Positions 10,661 through 23,000 of a DNA stretch of 64,000 bases are shown piece after piece. Each line of letters opens with the position of its first letter. Position 1 is the first letter of the stretch. A program made the translations under genes and the position numbers. This stretch comes from Zhengitettix transpicula. Lineage: Eukaryota; Arthropoda; Insecta; Orthoptera; Tetrigidae. Location: positions 74,758,509 through 74,822,508 of the forward strand of contig CM073594.1 in the NCBI GenBank assembly GCA_037074705.1. The letters are read 5' to 3'. The notes under the pieces are model-generated. The model was not told the DNA's origin. It searched no databases and saw nothing but the letters and a program-made list of their open reading frames with translations.

Positions 10661-12000
10661 CACGGTTTAAAGTGCATTTAATGTGGACATTTTAGCGGGA
10701 ACACAATATGCGTGTGATTTCTAAAATATATTTACCGTGGATGGACGGCGGATTGGGCTGCGACCTCTACAAATATATCAGGTAAAAGCTTTATAAATTT
10801 GTTTAAATGACGGTGCAGTGCGCATTTAGAGTAGATATTTATTTACAATACATTTATAGTGGATTAGTTGTTTCGTTTACATGGCGCCATGTCAAATGCG
10901 GTCCGGGGAATAATTGTTATCGTCACGAAAAATTGGAATGAAACATACTGAGAATATATTTCTGTTTAATCAGTAAATGTGACAATTTCAACTAAATTTC
11001 TATTGAAAAATATATATGTCTATGACGTATTTATTTCGTTACAGGAATATATAGAATTTTTGGTACAATTTTACTGTGGGTTTAGCAGTAAATAAAGGAT
11101 TTATTGTTTCGTTTATATATCACCAAGGCTTAAAATTAATATATTTATATATAGCCAAACGTCCTCGCAATTTTAAGGAAATGAACATATATGTCCCAGA
11201 CCTATTATTTTTCTTTGAACATTCTTTGTCACCTCCAATTTTCCAAACCTTACGAACGATACTTTTTGGATTATTTATGGCCACTAAACGTTTCATTTTA
11301 TTGTTAGCATTGTAAATTAACCTAAGAATTTATTTAAAGGTATTACGCTCTTAGTTATTTTATCGTTTCTTTTTTTGTTAATTTTACTCAACCTAGATAT
11401 GAAGTTGTTGTAGGCTGAACGCAGAATTTAAACTAGTTTAAAGCAACTTTTTCGGCCTTTGAGTTCCTTATCGTCTACTTTTTCGTGTCTGTTGCTACCA
11501 ATCTTTTAATTCTTCTTCACAATATTTCTTTCCCCTTATACGACATACTGCATTCTAACCTAAGCCGTGAGGTTGTACAGAAAATGAATCCATTCTATTA
11601 CATTCTAAGCTATTCTTACGTAACACTGAATTCTTTGCTTCGTTGGTTTCTGTAAAACGATCGTGTTCCTCGAAAAGATGTTTAATTTCTATAATTTTTG
11701 TTTCCTCTACTGTGTGTTATTGACTTTAATTCTTTTCAATCTTCCTGCAATTTATTTCTATTCTTCTCGTTGTCTATCTTTCTCTATGTGCTTTCTCTCT
11801 TTTTTCCTACTAGTTACTGTATTCTACGCATTTATTTGTGTGTGTGTTTGTCATTCAATCCATCAAATTTTTCTGAAATTCTTCAAATGTGTTTCTGTTG
11901 AATAATAATTTATTTTTCGAATTTCTTCTAGACCTCATGCCTCTCAAAACCACACGTAGCACAATAATTGAAGTATATCGAAGCGCGTTGGAACCTCTAC
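10661..12000. other. Stretch without recognisable gene
   Basis: Short frames at 11076-11315 and 11663-11905 have biased, Phe/Leu-rich chance composition. A palindrome, CATGGCGCCATG, lies near 10880. No RNA gene was seen. Confidence 0.5.
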
Positions 12001-12082
12001 TCTCCCTTCCACATCCCAGCTTTCCATCCCTTCCTATGCTATTAAATGCGGGCGTCCGTCGAAGCCGACAACCCTCATGTAA
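12001..12082 (+). repeat. Repeat family 1, 3' fragment
   Basis: It matches the family-1 tail: CTCCCTTCCACATCCC, then TCCCTTCCTATGCTATTAAA, then ACCCTCATGTA. There is no A tract, so it is an old and diverged copy. Confidence 0.55.
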
Positions 12083-12164
12083 TAGCTTGACACTCGAAAT
12101 TAAACGTACATCTACATTTTTCAGCATTTAGGCTATTTCAAACGGGAGCTCTACTTATCATCTA

Positions 12165-12570
12165 ATAAAGAAAAATTCTGTGTGTATGTTCGACATACAA
12201 ATCTACACCCATGGTGAAATTTTCATCAAATTTTGTGCTCGTATTCCTTTCGAACCGGAAAAAAACTATGTCCGGGTAAGATACGACTACCACAAATAGG
12301 GACGGGGATGGAAATAATTTTAAAACACGCTAAAACGGTCGATATTTGGGTGGAATAAATATTTTCCAGAGTTCAATGAGATTGATAGTGCTTCTCCCGG
12401 TGTTGTATAATTTCAACCCCTTTCGGAACGGGAATGAAGCATACTTAGGCGTGGGGCCATTTCATAAAAAGACCGCGAAAACAGCCGACAATGAAGTCGA
12501 ATCCAGGGTTATGGATGTCGTTGAGTTTAATTATGTCATAAAACCTGTCGGTTAACCCGCATGGATGGGG
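12165..12570 (+). repeat. Repeat family 2, copy 2
   Basis: It has the same ordered blocks as copy 1: CATACAAATCTACACCC, TTCCTTTCGAACCGG, GTTGTATAATTTCAACCCC, GGAACGGGAATGAA and GGGTTATGGATGTCGTTGA. It has no coding content. Confidence 0.75.
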
Positions 12571-13339
12571 AGGGTAATATTTTTGACTATCTCTACGCAC
12601 CGGGAGTATTTTTGACACTCTAAAGATACTAAGAGTATTTTTTTATGGTATCGGGACTATTTACACCTCTCTAAAGACACTGATGAAATTAGCATTTCCT
12701 CTGCATAAGGTTAGGTTAAACCACTTCTTGACTACTAGATTAATGTAGAATTAAATACTTTTTCTGGCTTATATACATAAATATCCGACAACATCTAGTT
12801 GTGAAATAAAACGTAAAGGAGGCACATCTTCCCTCTTCATATTTTTTTAATCTCTTCAATCACTTTTCTTCGCTCTTCTTTCCCCTTCTCTGATATTTTA
12901 TATCGTTCTTTAACCCTTGGCTGTCGCATTGTTGAGAGACTTCAATAGGAATAGAACAGAAGAGACGCAGGGGCGTGGAATGGGGTAGACAGGGGTGGGA
13001 GGGAATTAAAAGAAGAAGAATGTTGTCGTTGCTAATTACTAGGCCATTATTCCGGCTCAATCGGACGGGTAATTAAAGGAAAATTATCGCCAACGTCGTT
13101 GTAGGAAGGGAAAAAAATAAAAAATAAAATAAAAGCGTAGTGAAGGAATGAAAGAGAGATTTCAGCTGATGGGTTAAAAAGAAGAATCACAAGTATATAT
13201 TTTTTGTGTTTAACTTTAAAAATGTGCCAAATGTGTTACACTTTAGTTCCTACAGAGTGTTCCAAAATTTATTTAAAGATTTTTTGTTATATTTATCTGA
13301 CTATCTGAATTAATAAATGAATAAAATGGTGGACCTAAA
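12571..13339. other. Stretch without recognisable gene
   Basis: Nothing beyond a short near-duplicate around GAGTATTTTTGACACTC at 12600-12660. Confidence 0.5.
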
Positions 13340-13450
13340 TACAGAAACAATTTAATTGTTCACATAGGGTAGAAAAAAAATTAAACATCGTCTCAATCCT
13401 TGTTTCGGAACTTGATAAGGGTATACCTGTGTTCTTATTGAAGAAATTTA
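13340..13450 (-). repeat. Diverged relative of the 3181-3245 repeat
   Basis: The minus strand reads TTATCAAGTTCCGAAACAAG and then GATTGAGACGATG, and the plus strand shows ATTTAATTGTTCACATAGGG beside it. This parallels 3180-3245 block by block. The hammerhead-like core is degenerate here. Confidence 0.45.
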
Positions 13451-13814
13451 AAAGTATATTTTTGTTTCATGATAGACATTTCACTCGTTCTCAATTAATT
13501 TCTTTTATTCTCAATTTCCGTATTTGCTTGTATAATTATTCTATCATTTATATTTAACCTCATTCATGTTTTGGCTGTTATTAATTAAAATATTTATCTA
13601 ATTTGAAATATAGTCTATATTGCGTGTTTTTCAATCGTTCGCCTGTTACATTACTTAAAAATTTATCTCCTTAAATATTTTTCTCCATCAGGTACAGAAT
13701 TTTTCTCATACTAGTTCTTTATTATTGACGTTTTCCCTTTATTATTTCTTCACTTATGTAACTAAGAATTCCTTAATCTGTTTATTTCCCCCTCCTCTTC
13801 TTTATTATACATTA

Positions 13815-13880
13815 TACAGGTTGGGTCCTGGGTTCGATTACCGCTTCCTGTCAATATTTCGCCAGCCTGATTCATTAATT
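13815..13880 (+). repeat. tRNA-derived SINE head fragment (B box)
   Basis: CTGGGTTCGATTACCGC holds a near-consensus Pol III B box (GGTTCGATT), followed by CTGTCAATATTT. The related copy at 26740-26860 has CGTGGTTCGATTACCAC, and 38060-38130 has GGCTCAATTCCCGGTCCGG. No acceptor-stem pairing for an intact tRNA gene is visible. Confidence 0.5.
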
Positions 13881-16800
13881 TATTAAAAAATATTAATTAC
13901 TTGGTATTCTATAAAGTATAATATTTATTGACAACTTTGTTTTGACTGTCATTTAATTTCCTGTAGCAATAAATACAGTGAATAAATTTAACATCAATTT
14001 TTAAAAATCCTCCCCCCTATAAAATACCCCTACCAACACCCACGAACCCCCACCACAGCTATCACATTTTTTCTCTCTGAATATTATACTGAAATTATCC
14101 GTATTCCCATTCGTCGTATTGACGCGACGTTTTAATCGCAGTACTCATCAGCCTAATTACACGTGCCATTTAAATAATTAAATGCTTTAGTGTGTGTGTG
14201 TGTTTCGTGAGTGCACGATTAAGTAATGTAACGAACATTTATGCTGTTGACATTTCGGTAATTCAATTTTTTAATTGCAATGTGAAATATAAATAGGTTA
14301 ATTAGACACGTGAGTGAGGATTTAAACGCCCCGCGTTCCATTCGGGTTTGTCTCTATTTACTCTATTTTTAATCGGTATATACAAGCTCCTCAGTTGATT
14401 AAATCAGTATTTTATAGACTTTTATTTTATTTTTGTTACGCTACTTTTCCTGTAAATCAGACTTTCTCTTTTATTACGCAATCTTTTTTCATCTCCAAAT
14501 TTTTATTTCGTAAATTATTACTATGAATTATATTTCAGCAGTAAACTATTTTCGTCTGAATAGTATTTTACTCTACGTTTGATTTATGTTAATAAGAATT
14601 AATAAAATATCCTGATGAAAGTAAAAATATGTACAGAAAACGTCGGTGTGTTGAATAAAATATTTCAAGTGTACGTTTTTAATGGTCGGACATTTGTTTT
14701 TATCCAACTTTGAGCCAAAAGTCGTTCTAGAGTCTCCTTGATGGAGTCAATCTTCGTAAATTTGGCCTTCTAGTGTCGATGATACAACGTAAACCTTTAA
14801 ATTACTAAATGTACGGTCGTGTATAGAAAATTTTAAAAAAACTGTAATCGAGTACGGTCCGTTGAGGAACCCCATATGTTCTCTGTAGCCGTCGTCGACT
14901 GGTCACGACGGGGAGAAGGATGAGGCAAGGATGATAAAGTGGTAAAGGGTGGGCAGGGAGGAGTGGGGTGCGTCGAGTCCATCATCCCTCCACCTTCCCA
15001 TTTCCGGAAGGCTGGAAAGCGAATGGGTTTCGGGGTTGACGAACCATTACCAAGCAATCGGAAATGGCCTTCGCTCCGATGGATGGTCTCTCTCCAGTAG
15101 ATGATCGGGGGAACAATCAGACAGATATAGGGAAGGGGAGAGAAACTAAAGTGCACATATGGACCAGACCATCCAGTGATGATCCATCCATCTACCTACA
15201 CGTGAAAGTAGTCGAGAATATGAATGCTGAGAATGCAGGATCATTGGAAACGGATGATTGGAGCTTAGCAACGTGCGCATTATGTCCATAAGGCTTCTCT
15301 CTTTCTTTCATTCACATATTTTCCGCATTATTCACCTTTCCAGTTTCGTCTCACCAACGTATTAGATTTTCTTATAACGTCGTAGTTTGACAAATCCGAA
15401 TGCACAAGTCGCAATACAAAGTGTTTCAAATTACGATTTCACCACACCACATACTTTACATGGATTGATATACACAACATTGCCAATGTGAATGTTATTG
15501 GGTTCAATACGGGATCTATGTTTGGAGGTTTCAAACTGTAATAAGTGTAAATGAAGGGAAAAAATTGAAATTTTAATACTGGGAGAGTTTTAAAACAATT
15601 CGTGACGTTTATATGCCACATTTCTTATATTTTTATTTCTTCTGGTCATTGACCGATTACAATAAATTCCTCGCCGATAATTTTTTCTGAACCATGTTTT
15701 TTATGTCCGTATTGTTTGAACCGCAATATTACTAAACACTCCACGCGATAACGACTTTGTAATTTGTGGTGTCTGCTTTAGGGCTGTAAGGGATCCTTGT
15801 CACATCTGGCACCAACCAGGAAGCACCGCTTTTCTGCTTCAGTTCCTCCAAGCTCTCTGACCACAAACCTCTAATTATTTCCACTGTATTCACATCACAG
15901 AGAAAAAGAAAAAGTTACTACCATGTTCCCTCTACCGCTAGGAAAACCCTTCTTTTTCCACCCCCTTATTCAACCCCTTTCCACAAAAGCTCGCACGACC
16001 ACAAGCCACCACCAGCACCACGATCATCCTGGCCGGTCTCTCTCCACCCCTAACTCTTGGAATTTCGCCAGGCAGATGTTTGAGGTTTGAAAACCTGCCT
16101 CCAGCACACCTCACCATCACCACACCCCCTGAAACTCAGACCACTTCCATTTATCCCTCATCCATTTCCGGATGTTTCTGGAAAATAAAGTTTCTAGGTT
16201 TTTGGAGGCCTTGAAAATATATTTTGATTATGAAGATTGGGAATTTCTTCATGCACTTGACGATATAGTAATTTAACTGATTATCGACCGACCCCTTCGT
16301 AAGTGATTTTTACCGTATTTGCTGATAAATGAAACAATTCTATAACTGATCGAGTCCCCTTGATTTTCCTTTCACCGTTCAAATTTCTTCCCCTTTTCTG
16401 GGTCGCTCCGCGCGCCCATGTGGTAGTGTATATGTGACGATCTGTAATACTATCCGAATGCTTCCTGTATTTCCCTCTCACTCTTGCCTCTGCTGCTTAC
16501 TCTCTGTGGGAGTATTTCTGGCTATTATAACCACCAAAGCGGAGGAACACGTCATGGTTATTCGGGAAGACCCTACACCGTGCCCAATATATAACAGAGA
16601 CCAGCACAGCAGAGAGAAAAAATATAGAGAGGATATGGCCGGGGGAAGTCGCAAATCATACAGACACCCAACTTTATATACGGTAAATTTTAACAAGACC
16701 TCAATTGCAATAATCTAATTTAAACCTAATAATGAATTTATTATAAAATACGTCAGACTTAAAAATATTGTACACATTCAGTTTACAAAAAAAACCAGCC

Positions 16801-16884
16801 ATGCCGTTTCGAGCGTATTTAATTTGAATGACAGGCAATGTAATTTTTTTAACATGTTTGGAGCCCGAGTATTGAATTTTTACA
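13881..16884. other. Stretch without recognisable gene
   Basis: It holds several antisense-overlapping frames (14833-15156, 15064-15291, 15938-16123, 16434-16718) with no domain-like pattern. A (GT)n tract lies at 14190-14204. C-rich DNA around 15940-16140 resembles no known element. Confidence 0.5.
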
Positions 16885-17000
16885 CCACTTTGAATCAAAA
16901 TTTGGCTTCAACAAGGTCATGAAGAGTTTTGGTTTGTATTCCATATATTTAATGTAGGTCTGTTTACTATTTTTTTATTAATATAGTACGTGAAGATAAC
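16885..17000 (+). repeat. Repeat family 4 copy
   Basis: The blocks TTTGAATCAAAATTTGG, TTCAACAAGGTCATGAAGAG, TTGTATTCCATATATTTAAT, GTAGGTCTGTTTA and TTTTTTATTAATATAGTA recur in this order at 45795-45940, 46245-46410, 57015-57180 and 57880-58050. In better copies the unit continues into a hammerhead-like core. Here it decays at GTACGTGAAGA. Confidence 0.65.
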
Positions 17001-18439
17001 ACAAACCATTAAGAAAACAGACATGGAAAAACATTCGTTTGTTTATGTATAGAAGTAAAATGAAATATAGGAAGAAAATAAAATTCTGTTTTCATTTTCA
17101 TCAACGTGCTTAGCTACAGTGTTATTTATAGCAGATATCGGATAAATTGTGCCAACTGTAGGAAACAAAACTCATTAAGTAGTCGTTCCACAAACAGATA
17201 TAAAAGGTAGAGGGATGTGTCTTCGGCATTAACGACATTTAAAGTAATTAGTTATAAGTGACCATCCCTGAGAAGGATAAAATCAATAGTATTCAGCGAA
17301 GAATCACTGGGAGTGTTCTCCATGGAAAAATGCTATATCGGTGATCCTTAAACAGAAAATTAGACGCACAAAAATTGTCGCAAGAGGATTAAATCACGTC
17401 TGTCGTGGGTGGGACCTTCACGAAATGGCAATTTATAATTGCAACTAAACGTAAACGGTACAAAATGCATAAATAAAGGGTAATGCCAAGAATGTGGTAA
17501 TCTTGAAGGTGCCGCGGATAATGACAGTGTTGTGTTTTTAGAGAGACAGAGCGAGTATTATTTACAGAAGGAAGACAGCCCAGCATCCCCCGCATGTGAA
17601 GTAGCGAGGCGAGTGAAGGCGACAGGGCCGCAGCGGGAAGGAGACGTTAGCTACTAGGGTATGAATAAGCAAGCAGCTATTACTTTAGGGCAAACATAGC
17701 CTCGTAAAGCGGTCCTTTGAGACTCCACAAAACGCAAGGGTGGAGAGAGTTCAACTCGGCATCAAGAAAAGAGAAACGTAGAAGGATGGTAGATGGGATG
17801 CAATTCATTCGCACACGCCAATGCATGGAAAAAAAATGTATTCCAGGATAAAACACACATTTAGATAGACTAAAAAAAAACGGAAAAGTTTGGTCACGAT
17901 TTCATGTTACGGTTTCGTGTCACCGTCTTTTAAAATTGCGGTGGTGATTTTCAAAACCAACATTAATGCGATCATCTTTCTGTGCGTTTACGAAATTTTA
18001 TCTGTCTTTAACGTTATGACGTGAATTCCCGAAATAATTAATTAAATATTTGTGAGACTGAGCGTGAATATTTTCGAGGCAGCGGCGGAAGCGGCCATAT
18101 TGTGTACATTACACTCTGGGCCAACAGATGGGCCCAATCTGAACGATGGTTTTATCCAAGACAAATTAAATTAAGTAATCCGACTGGTTGGACCCCAATT
18201 TCTCATTATTTTTGTTATAATTAATTAAAATTCAGTTGATTCAATATCGTAGAATCATTGTATCCGTGTGCCCTTCCTTTTTTCAGCAAAATTTTATTTA
18301 TTTTTATATAATAATTAATTTAGTGAATAATGCTAAAAACGACCTTTATACAGACAAACTTAAAAAATATAGGAACTTAAGTACTTTTAAATTTAAAACT
18401 GCCGGACGTTTTGACGCGTCTTTTTCTTGCGGCGAATAA
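17001..18439. other. Stretch without recognisable gene
   Basis: A more G+C-rich part at 17560-17650 and a short one at 18075-18140 (GCAGCGGCGGAAGCGGCC) have no open frame of note. Confidence 0.5.
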
Positions 18440-19048
18440 CGTATGACTGTAAATTTAACAATAAACTAAAATCAAAGATATAAACTACGCAAGTAGAACA
18501 TAATATAGCTTGTTGAGACTTTTTGCGTAACGTTAAATATTATCAGTATTTTTGTTATTTTTAATATACAGCATTTCAGAAACTAATATTTCCCAATTCT
18601 GTGGTTCTCTGTCTAAAATGAAGCAGGTGTTGTCAAAATCGAAACCGAGATTACATTTCATACAACTTTTGGTGATTGGACTATGTTTACAAGTTGACGA
18701 TTTGAAATTAGTTATATTTTCTAGTATTAAAATTCTTTTGGTTTGGCCGAAAAAACAAAAGTCACGATTCAAACACTTAATTTTATATACAATATTTTAG
18801 TGGAAAAGTTATTAATAGGATCTGTGTCCTTTGATGGAACCAGAAAATTTAGACTTAAAAATTCCAGAAAATTGTAGATCTTTAAACAATTGTATTAGGT
18901 GAAATGATAACATACCACAGAAAGGTAACACAATGAATTCATTATAAATATTTTTCCTTATTAAATAGTTCTGGTTGGGTTCTAAATTAATTTGAGATAA
19001 TCTAATGTTCATATACTTGTTTATTGTTTTTTTGTTTGTTTTTGTGGG
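18440..19048 (-). pseudogene. Penelope-like element relic (GIY-YIG endonuclease region)
   Basis: On the minus strand the order is EFIVLPFCGMLSF (end of the reverse transcriptase to linker region), then a frame shift near 18830. Next come a degraded GIY motif (FSTKILYIK), DFCFFGQTKRILILE (the YIG motif changed to FFG), and finally FDFDNTCFILDREPQNWE followed by ISEML-like VSEMLYIKNNKN. This order, with Gln-Thr-Lys-Arg after YIG and a hydrophobic I-L-D-x-E near the C-terminus, is that of GIY-YIG endonucleases of Penelope-like retroelements. Stops and frame shifts make it dead. The RT domain itself was not found. Just downstream on the minus strand, near 18400-18435, GACGCGTCAAAACGTCCGG resembles the 3' half of a hammerhead-like core. 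Confidence 0.75.
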
Positions 19049-19049
19049 T

Positions 19050-19545
19050 GTAGACAGGCTATGTATAGGGTAATCCACATAGTGGCAACTCCTCTCTTAT
19101 AGCATAGGAAAGGGATTTGAAAGAGGGGATGCGGAAGGGTGGATGAAGGTAGCCAAGGGTTAACTAGTCAGCCTGGGCTATGGTTTAAGGATCCTACCCG
19201 GAAATTCACCTAAAAGTGATGCAGAATAAACCCTAGAAAAACCTGCCCCACGCCCTTCCGATAGCGGGAGAACAGTTTACTGTGAAGACGCAGCATTCCC
19301 TACTCCGTACCTCGACCAGTTTAGGAGGCAGCTGGCCGACTATTCCAATAGGAATAGCGGACAACTCTTACCGTATGCCCAAGGTCTGCGACCCCGGAAA
19401 CATACACCTTTCAAAACAGACCGAGATGCCGCGGCATGTGGGAACCTTAGTTCAAAAAACCAGAGAGCTGTGAAGGCATCCCCAAAAGTAGCCCTCGCCA
19501 GAGCTCTCTGGGAAGGTACACCTGCGAGAGAATCCTCTCACAGGC
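19050..19545 (-). repeat. Repeat family 1, near full-length copy
   Basis: It runs in the minus sense from AGAGAGCTCTGGCGAGGGCT (right) to GGATTACCCTATACATAGCC (left). The antisense (plus) frame 19282-19473 is open and encodes the recurring peptide PTIPIGIADNSYRMPKVCD. A T-rich tract at 19021-19043 is the likely remnant of the A tail. The copy abuts the Penelope-like relic. Confidence 0.8.
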
Positions 19546-20389
19546 TTCCTTACTGGTTGTTTATTGTTGTGGAGTTACAAAATAAATCCCGATTGTTTAA
19601 AATAAGCGTCTGCGTTTTTATTATTCAGCAATAAGAAATCACCATTCTGCCGTGGCCATGTTGAAGGTTACTTTATGTGCCACGTCAGGGTCATTTTGAC
19701 CTATTTTCCGCTTCTTTTGTAATATAAAATTGTGCTCCCTGTTGTCCCTGTGAATTGTGCCAGTGAGAAGCGATAATTCTGACTGATGGTCTTTCTACTC
19801 CTTATGATGTCCGTCCTAAAATTGTGATCATGATCTTTTCGAATACCTTATTGTGCGAGGGAGAACCGAGCAATTCGTTCTGAGTTCTACCTCAGGCTGG
19901 CTGACCCTCTTTATCATTTTTGACACTCGCCTACTTTCAATCATCGTGTCTATTTGAGTCAATAGGACCGAGTTGAACGGGTGAGGGCTTTTACAGGGTA
20001 AGGTAGCTCGTTGCCTAGCAGAAAACAGGGGGAGGGGAGAGATAATTGAACCTCCCGTGAAAGTTGAGTATCCAGAAGAAACAACGACGGATAATTAGAA
20101 TAACTGAAACAGAATTCTAATAATAATATTATTATATTTCGTAGATCCCGTAGAGAAGCTTAGCTTCAAGGATGTGGAAGGATTCAGGGTGTTAATTTAT
20201 TCCATTAATACTATGTTAATACTATCAAATAATAAAGAATAGTTATATTCTATAAAATAAACTTATGAATAACTCATGCATTTACAGACATATAATAATA
20301 GTACTATACTATGCAACGACATACGAACAGGATTCCGATTTATAGTTCATGCTGATTATTTACATTATAACTTAATTGTACATCCCCGA
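19546..20389. other. Stretch without recognisable gene
   Basis: It includes GGGTCATTTTGACC near 19690 but no transposase. From about 20150 to 20390 it may be the 3' UTR of the LINE relic that follows on the minus strand. Confidence 0.4.
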
Positions 20390-20893
20390 TTCTTCTATAA
20401 ATTATTTTACTAAACAGAAAAAGTGCCTAAGCACAAATGAAGATAACTCAGCTTTAAGTTGACTTTGGTTATTGGACAACTGTTTGATTTTTTGTGGCAG
20501 TCTGTTAAAAATGGAGATCCCAGAATAATGCACACCTTTCAGTGCAATTGAAAATGTTCTTACATTTTTTTATACAGATTACTTTTGTTTCTTGTATGGA
20601 AGCCATGAATATCAGAATTATTCATAAATAGGTGCCTATTTAAAGTCACAAATAACATTCATGAATAAATGTACTGGCACGACAGAGTTTTGAAGAGAGT
20701 CCTACGTGACGTTCTGGAGGTGACCTGACATATTGCTTTGGAAAACACGTTTTTGAGCAATAAAAATCTTGTCTATACCGATTGAGTTGTCCCAGAATAT
20801 AATCCCGTATGACAAAACAGAATAAAGATACGAAAAGTAGACCAGTTTTCTCGTTTTTAAATCACTGAAGGTGATCATAATTCTTACAACATA

Positions 20894-22177
20894 CCACTGT
20901 GATCAAAAAGTAAGGTGAAATTGTCATTTAAAACTCCCGGGTATTAGGAAGGCAGGTAAATTTTTTCCTAGGTTGGTAGGACTGTCTATAATATTTGCCA
21001 AGCGTCTGTTTGTTAAAAGGTTTAATTATCTACGAGTTACACGTGCTTTTGTAAACAACCAAAAGTGAATTTTTCGATTTTTACATGGGTGATTTTGTAG
21101 AGCAAAGAACTTGCATCAAATTTTGTTTGCGGAACGAATATTCTTGTGCGAACACGTTGAAAATGTTGCGGAAGGCCTTTGGTGATCAAACTATGGCACA
21201 AAAAAACGTTTATAAGTGGTACAACGAGTTCAAAGAGGGCCGAGAACGCGTTGGAGACGAACCGCGCTCTGGACGACCATCAACGTCTACCAAGGAGAGC
21301 CACGTCCAAAAACTCAAAGATTTGGTGCTTGAAAATCGTCGGTGGGCAATTAGAGATCTCGCTGATAGTGTTGGAATATCATTTGGCCCAGCCCAAACCA
21401 TTTTGTAGAACGTTTTGTGTCTCAGACGCGTCAAGTCTCGATTCGTGCCAAAATCGCTCAAATTTTTGGAAAAAAAGCGTCGCGTTGATGTTTGTGAAAC
21501 TTTTCTGTCTGACTATCAGGACCACTTGAAATGCATCATTACTGGAGACGAGACTTGGATTTACGCATACGACCCTGAAACCACCGACCAATCCAGCGAA
21601 TATCGTGCAAAAGGTGAAGCAAGGCCGCAAATCAAGGTCATGTAGACAGTTTTCTTTGATTATCGTGGTGTGGTGCACTATGAATTCCTTCCGCCGGGGC
21701 CAAACTGTCAACAAAGAATATTATTTGAGCGTTATGCGCCGTTTGTATGTATTCATGCGTCGTTTGCGTCTGAAACGGCCGGAAATATGGGCGTACAACT
21801 CTTGGTTCCTTCATCACGATAATGCACCATGTCATACTGCATTGGTTCTTCGCGACTTTTTTGCCAAAAACTCGACTCATATGGTTCCGCAACTTCGGCT
21901 GATATGGCTCCGTGCGGCTTCTGGCTATTCAGCAAACTCAAAAGGCCAATGCGAGGACCCCGTTTTGACACGATTGAGGAGATGAAAACCGAATCGAAGG
22001 TCTTGAAGGCTATACCGGAAAAAGACTATTCCGACTGTTTCGAGGACTGGAAAAAGCGTTGGAAAAAGTGCTATTTGTCGGACGGGGATTACTTTGAAGG
22101 GGATGAAATTGATTTGGAAGAATAAATAAAGAATTTATATTTTATAAATAAATTCACCTTAATTTTGTTCACAGTGG
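20894..22177 (+). mobile_element. mariner (Tc1/mariner superfamily) copy A, complete but inactive
   Basis: The element is 1284 bp with terminal inverted repeats beginning CCACTGTGATCAAAAAG (left) and, inverted, CCACTGTGAACAAAATTAAG (right). It is flanked by the TA duplication 20892-20893 and 22178-22179, the hallmark of this superfamily. It inserted into a LINE reverse transcriptase, so it is younger than that relic. The flanks and the sequence between 5' TIR and ATG closely match copy B at 33456-34756. Confidence 0.93.
21085..22125 (+). pseudogene. mariner transposase pseudogene, copy A
   Basis: The ATG at 21085 opens the DNA-binding half (FVEQRTCIKFC, FGDQTMAQKNVYKWYNEF, EPRSGRPST). TAG at 21406-21408 interrupts it after AQTIL, and the same frame then resumes. 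The first catalytic Asp is in TGDETWIYAYDPE. A second TAG lies at 21643-21645, before VFFDYRG. An extra G near 21697 shifts the frame at FLPPG. The second Asp is in HHDNAPCHTA. A second shift near 21893 follows VPQ. The third Asp of the DD34D triad, normally in APCDF, is Gly (MAPCGFWLF), so catalysis would be lost even without the shifts. About eight codons after GEARP are deleted relative to copy B. The C-terminus ends GDEIDLEE. Confidence 0.92.
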
Positions 22178-23000
22178 TATGTGGCCGAGCTAAGTTTCCT
22201 AAGTAACTGATTAATTTCGTCAGTCCAATTTAATCTATTATTTACTTGGAGACCTAGGAATTTAATAGATGAAGTTTCATTTACATTATTGTCATGTTAT
22301 TTTAGAGTTATAGATTTAAAGTTATGTGTGTGAAATTGCATGAAATGTGTTTTGTCGCAGTTAATTGTTAAATCATATTAACAGGTTACTTAAATTATTG
22401 TTACTCGCCACTTCTAATCTGTCATTGTTACTTTTTTATAATTTACTAGTATCATCTGTAAAGAGTATGGATTTGGAAAAAAATCCATAGTTTTTGGAAC
22501 AGTAAAGGCCTTAATACTGAACCCTGTGGGACTCCAGTTTTTATAATTTCCCAATATGATTCATATATTTCTCATGAGCACGAGTCATTTAATACTGCTC
22601 GTTGTTTTCTATTTTGAAAATATTATTTCAACCAAGAAAATGAAGTTTCTTTAATTTCATAAAATTTAATTTTTTTCTAACAGTATTTTATGGTCTACAC
22701 AATCAAACGTTACGTAAGTCACATAATATACCTAAAGGATGCCGTTTTTTAATTTAATTATTGTAAGATATCATCTAAAAGAGTATAGATTGCTTTGTTG
22801 GTTGACTGTCCTTATCTAAATTCAAACTGTGAGTCGGTGAGTAAATTATTTTTGTTGAGATGCATTATAAGTCTATTATATACTACACTTCGAAAACTTT
22901 TGATATTATTGGCAACAGTGATATAGGACCATAATTTTCCATATCTTCTTTATTCCCTTGTTTCAATATTGGTTTGACAATAGCTAATTACGACATTTAT

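Larger units (their letters stand above)
20390..23000 (-). pseudogene. Non-LTR retrotransposon RT relic, interrupted by mariner
   Basis: Reading the minus strand from 22990 down gives the RT in order. NYGPISLLPIISKVFE is fingers motif 1, GQSTNKAIYTLLDDI follows, and a decayed D-x-x-x-x-F-D-x-x-D segment lies around 22690-22740. TGVPQGSVLRPLLF is motif B, and LFTDDTS holds the catalytic pair, with FADD changed to FTDD. Then come FLGLQVNNRLNWTDEI, and beyond the mariner YGIIFWDNS, HYSGISIFNRLPQKIKQLS and the C-terminal end near 20415. Several stops and shifts make it dead. Across the insertion point the RT frame continues cleanly once the mariner and one TA are removed. The clade belongs to the CR1/L2/Jockey group, not resolved further. 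Confidence 0.8.

Noticed and set aside
10346..10663. 105-codon minus frame and 111-codon plus frame in the CpG-rich block
   Set aside because: Both strands are open because GC-rich DNA has few stops. Neither peptide looks conserved. The block fits a promoter and leader better.
13815..13880. tRNA gene at the B-box-like sequence
   Set aside because: No acceptor stem, D arm or anticodon arm can be paired; a SINE head fits better.
19610..19760. piggyBac-like words (GGGTCATTTTGACC)
   Set aside because: No TTAA-bounded ends or transposase were found, and the match is short.
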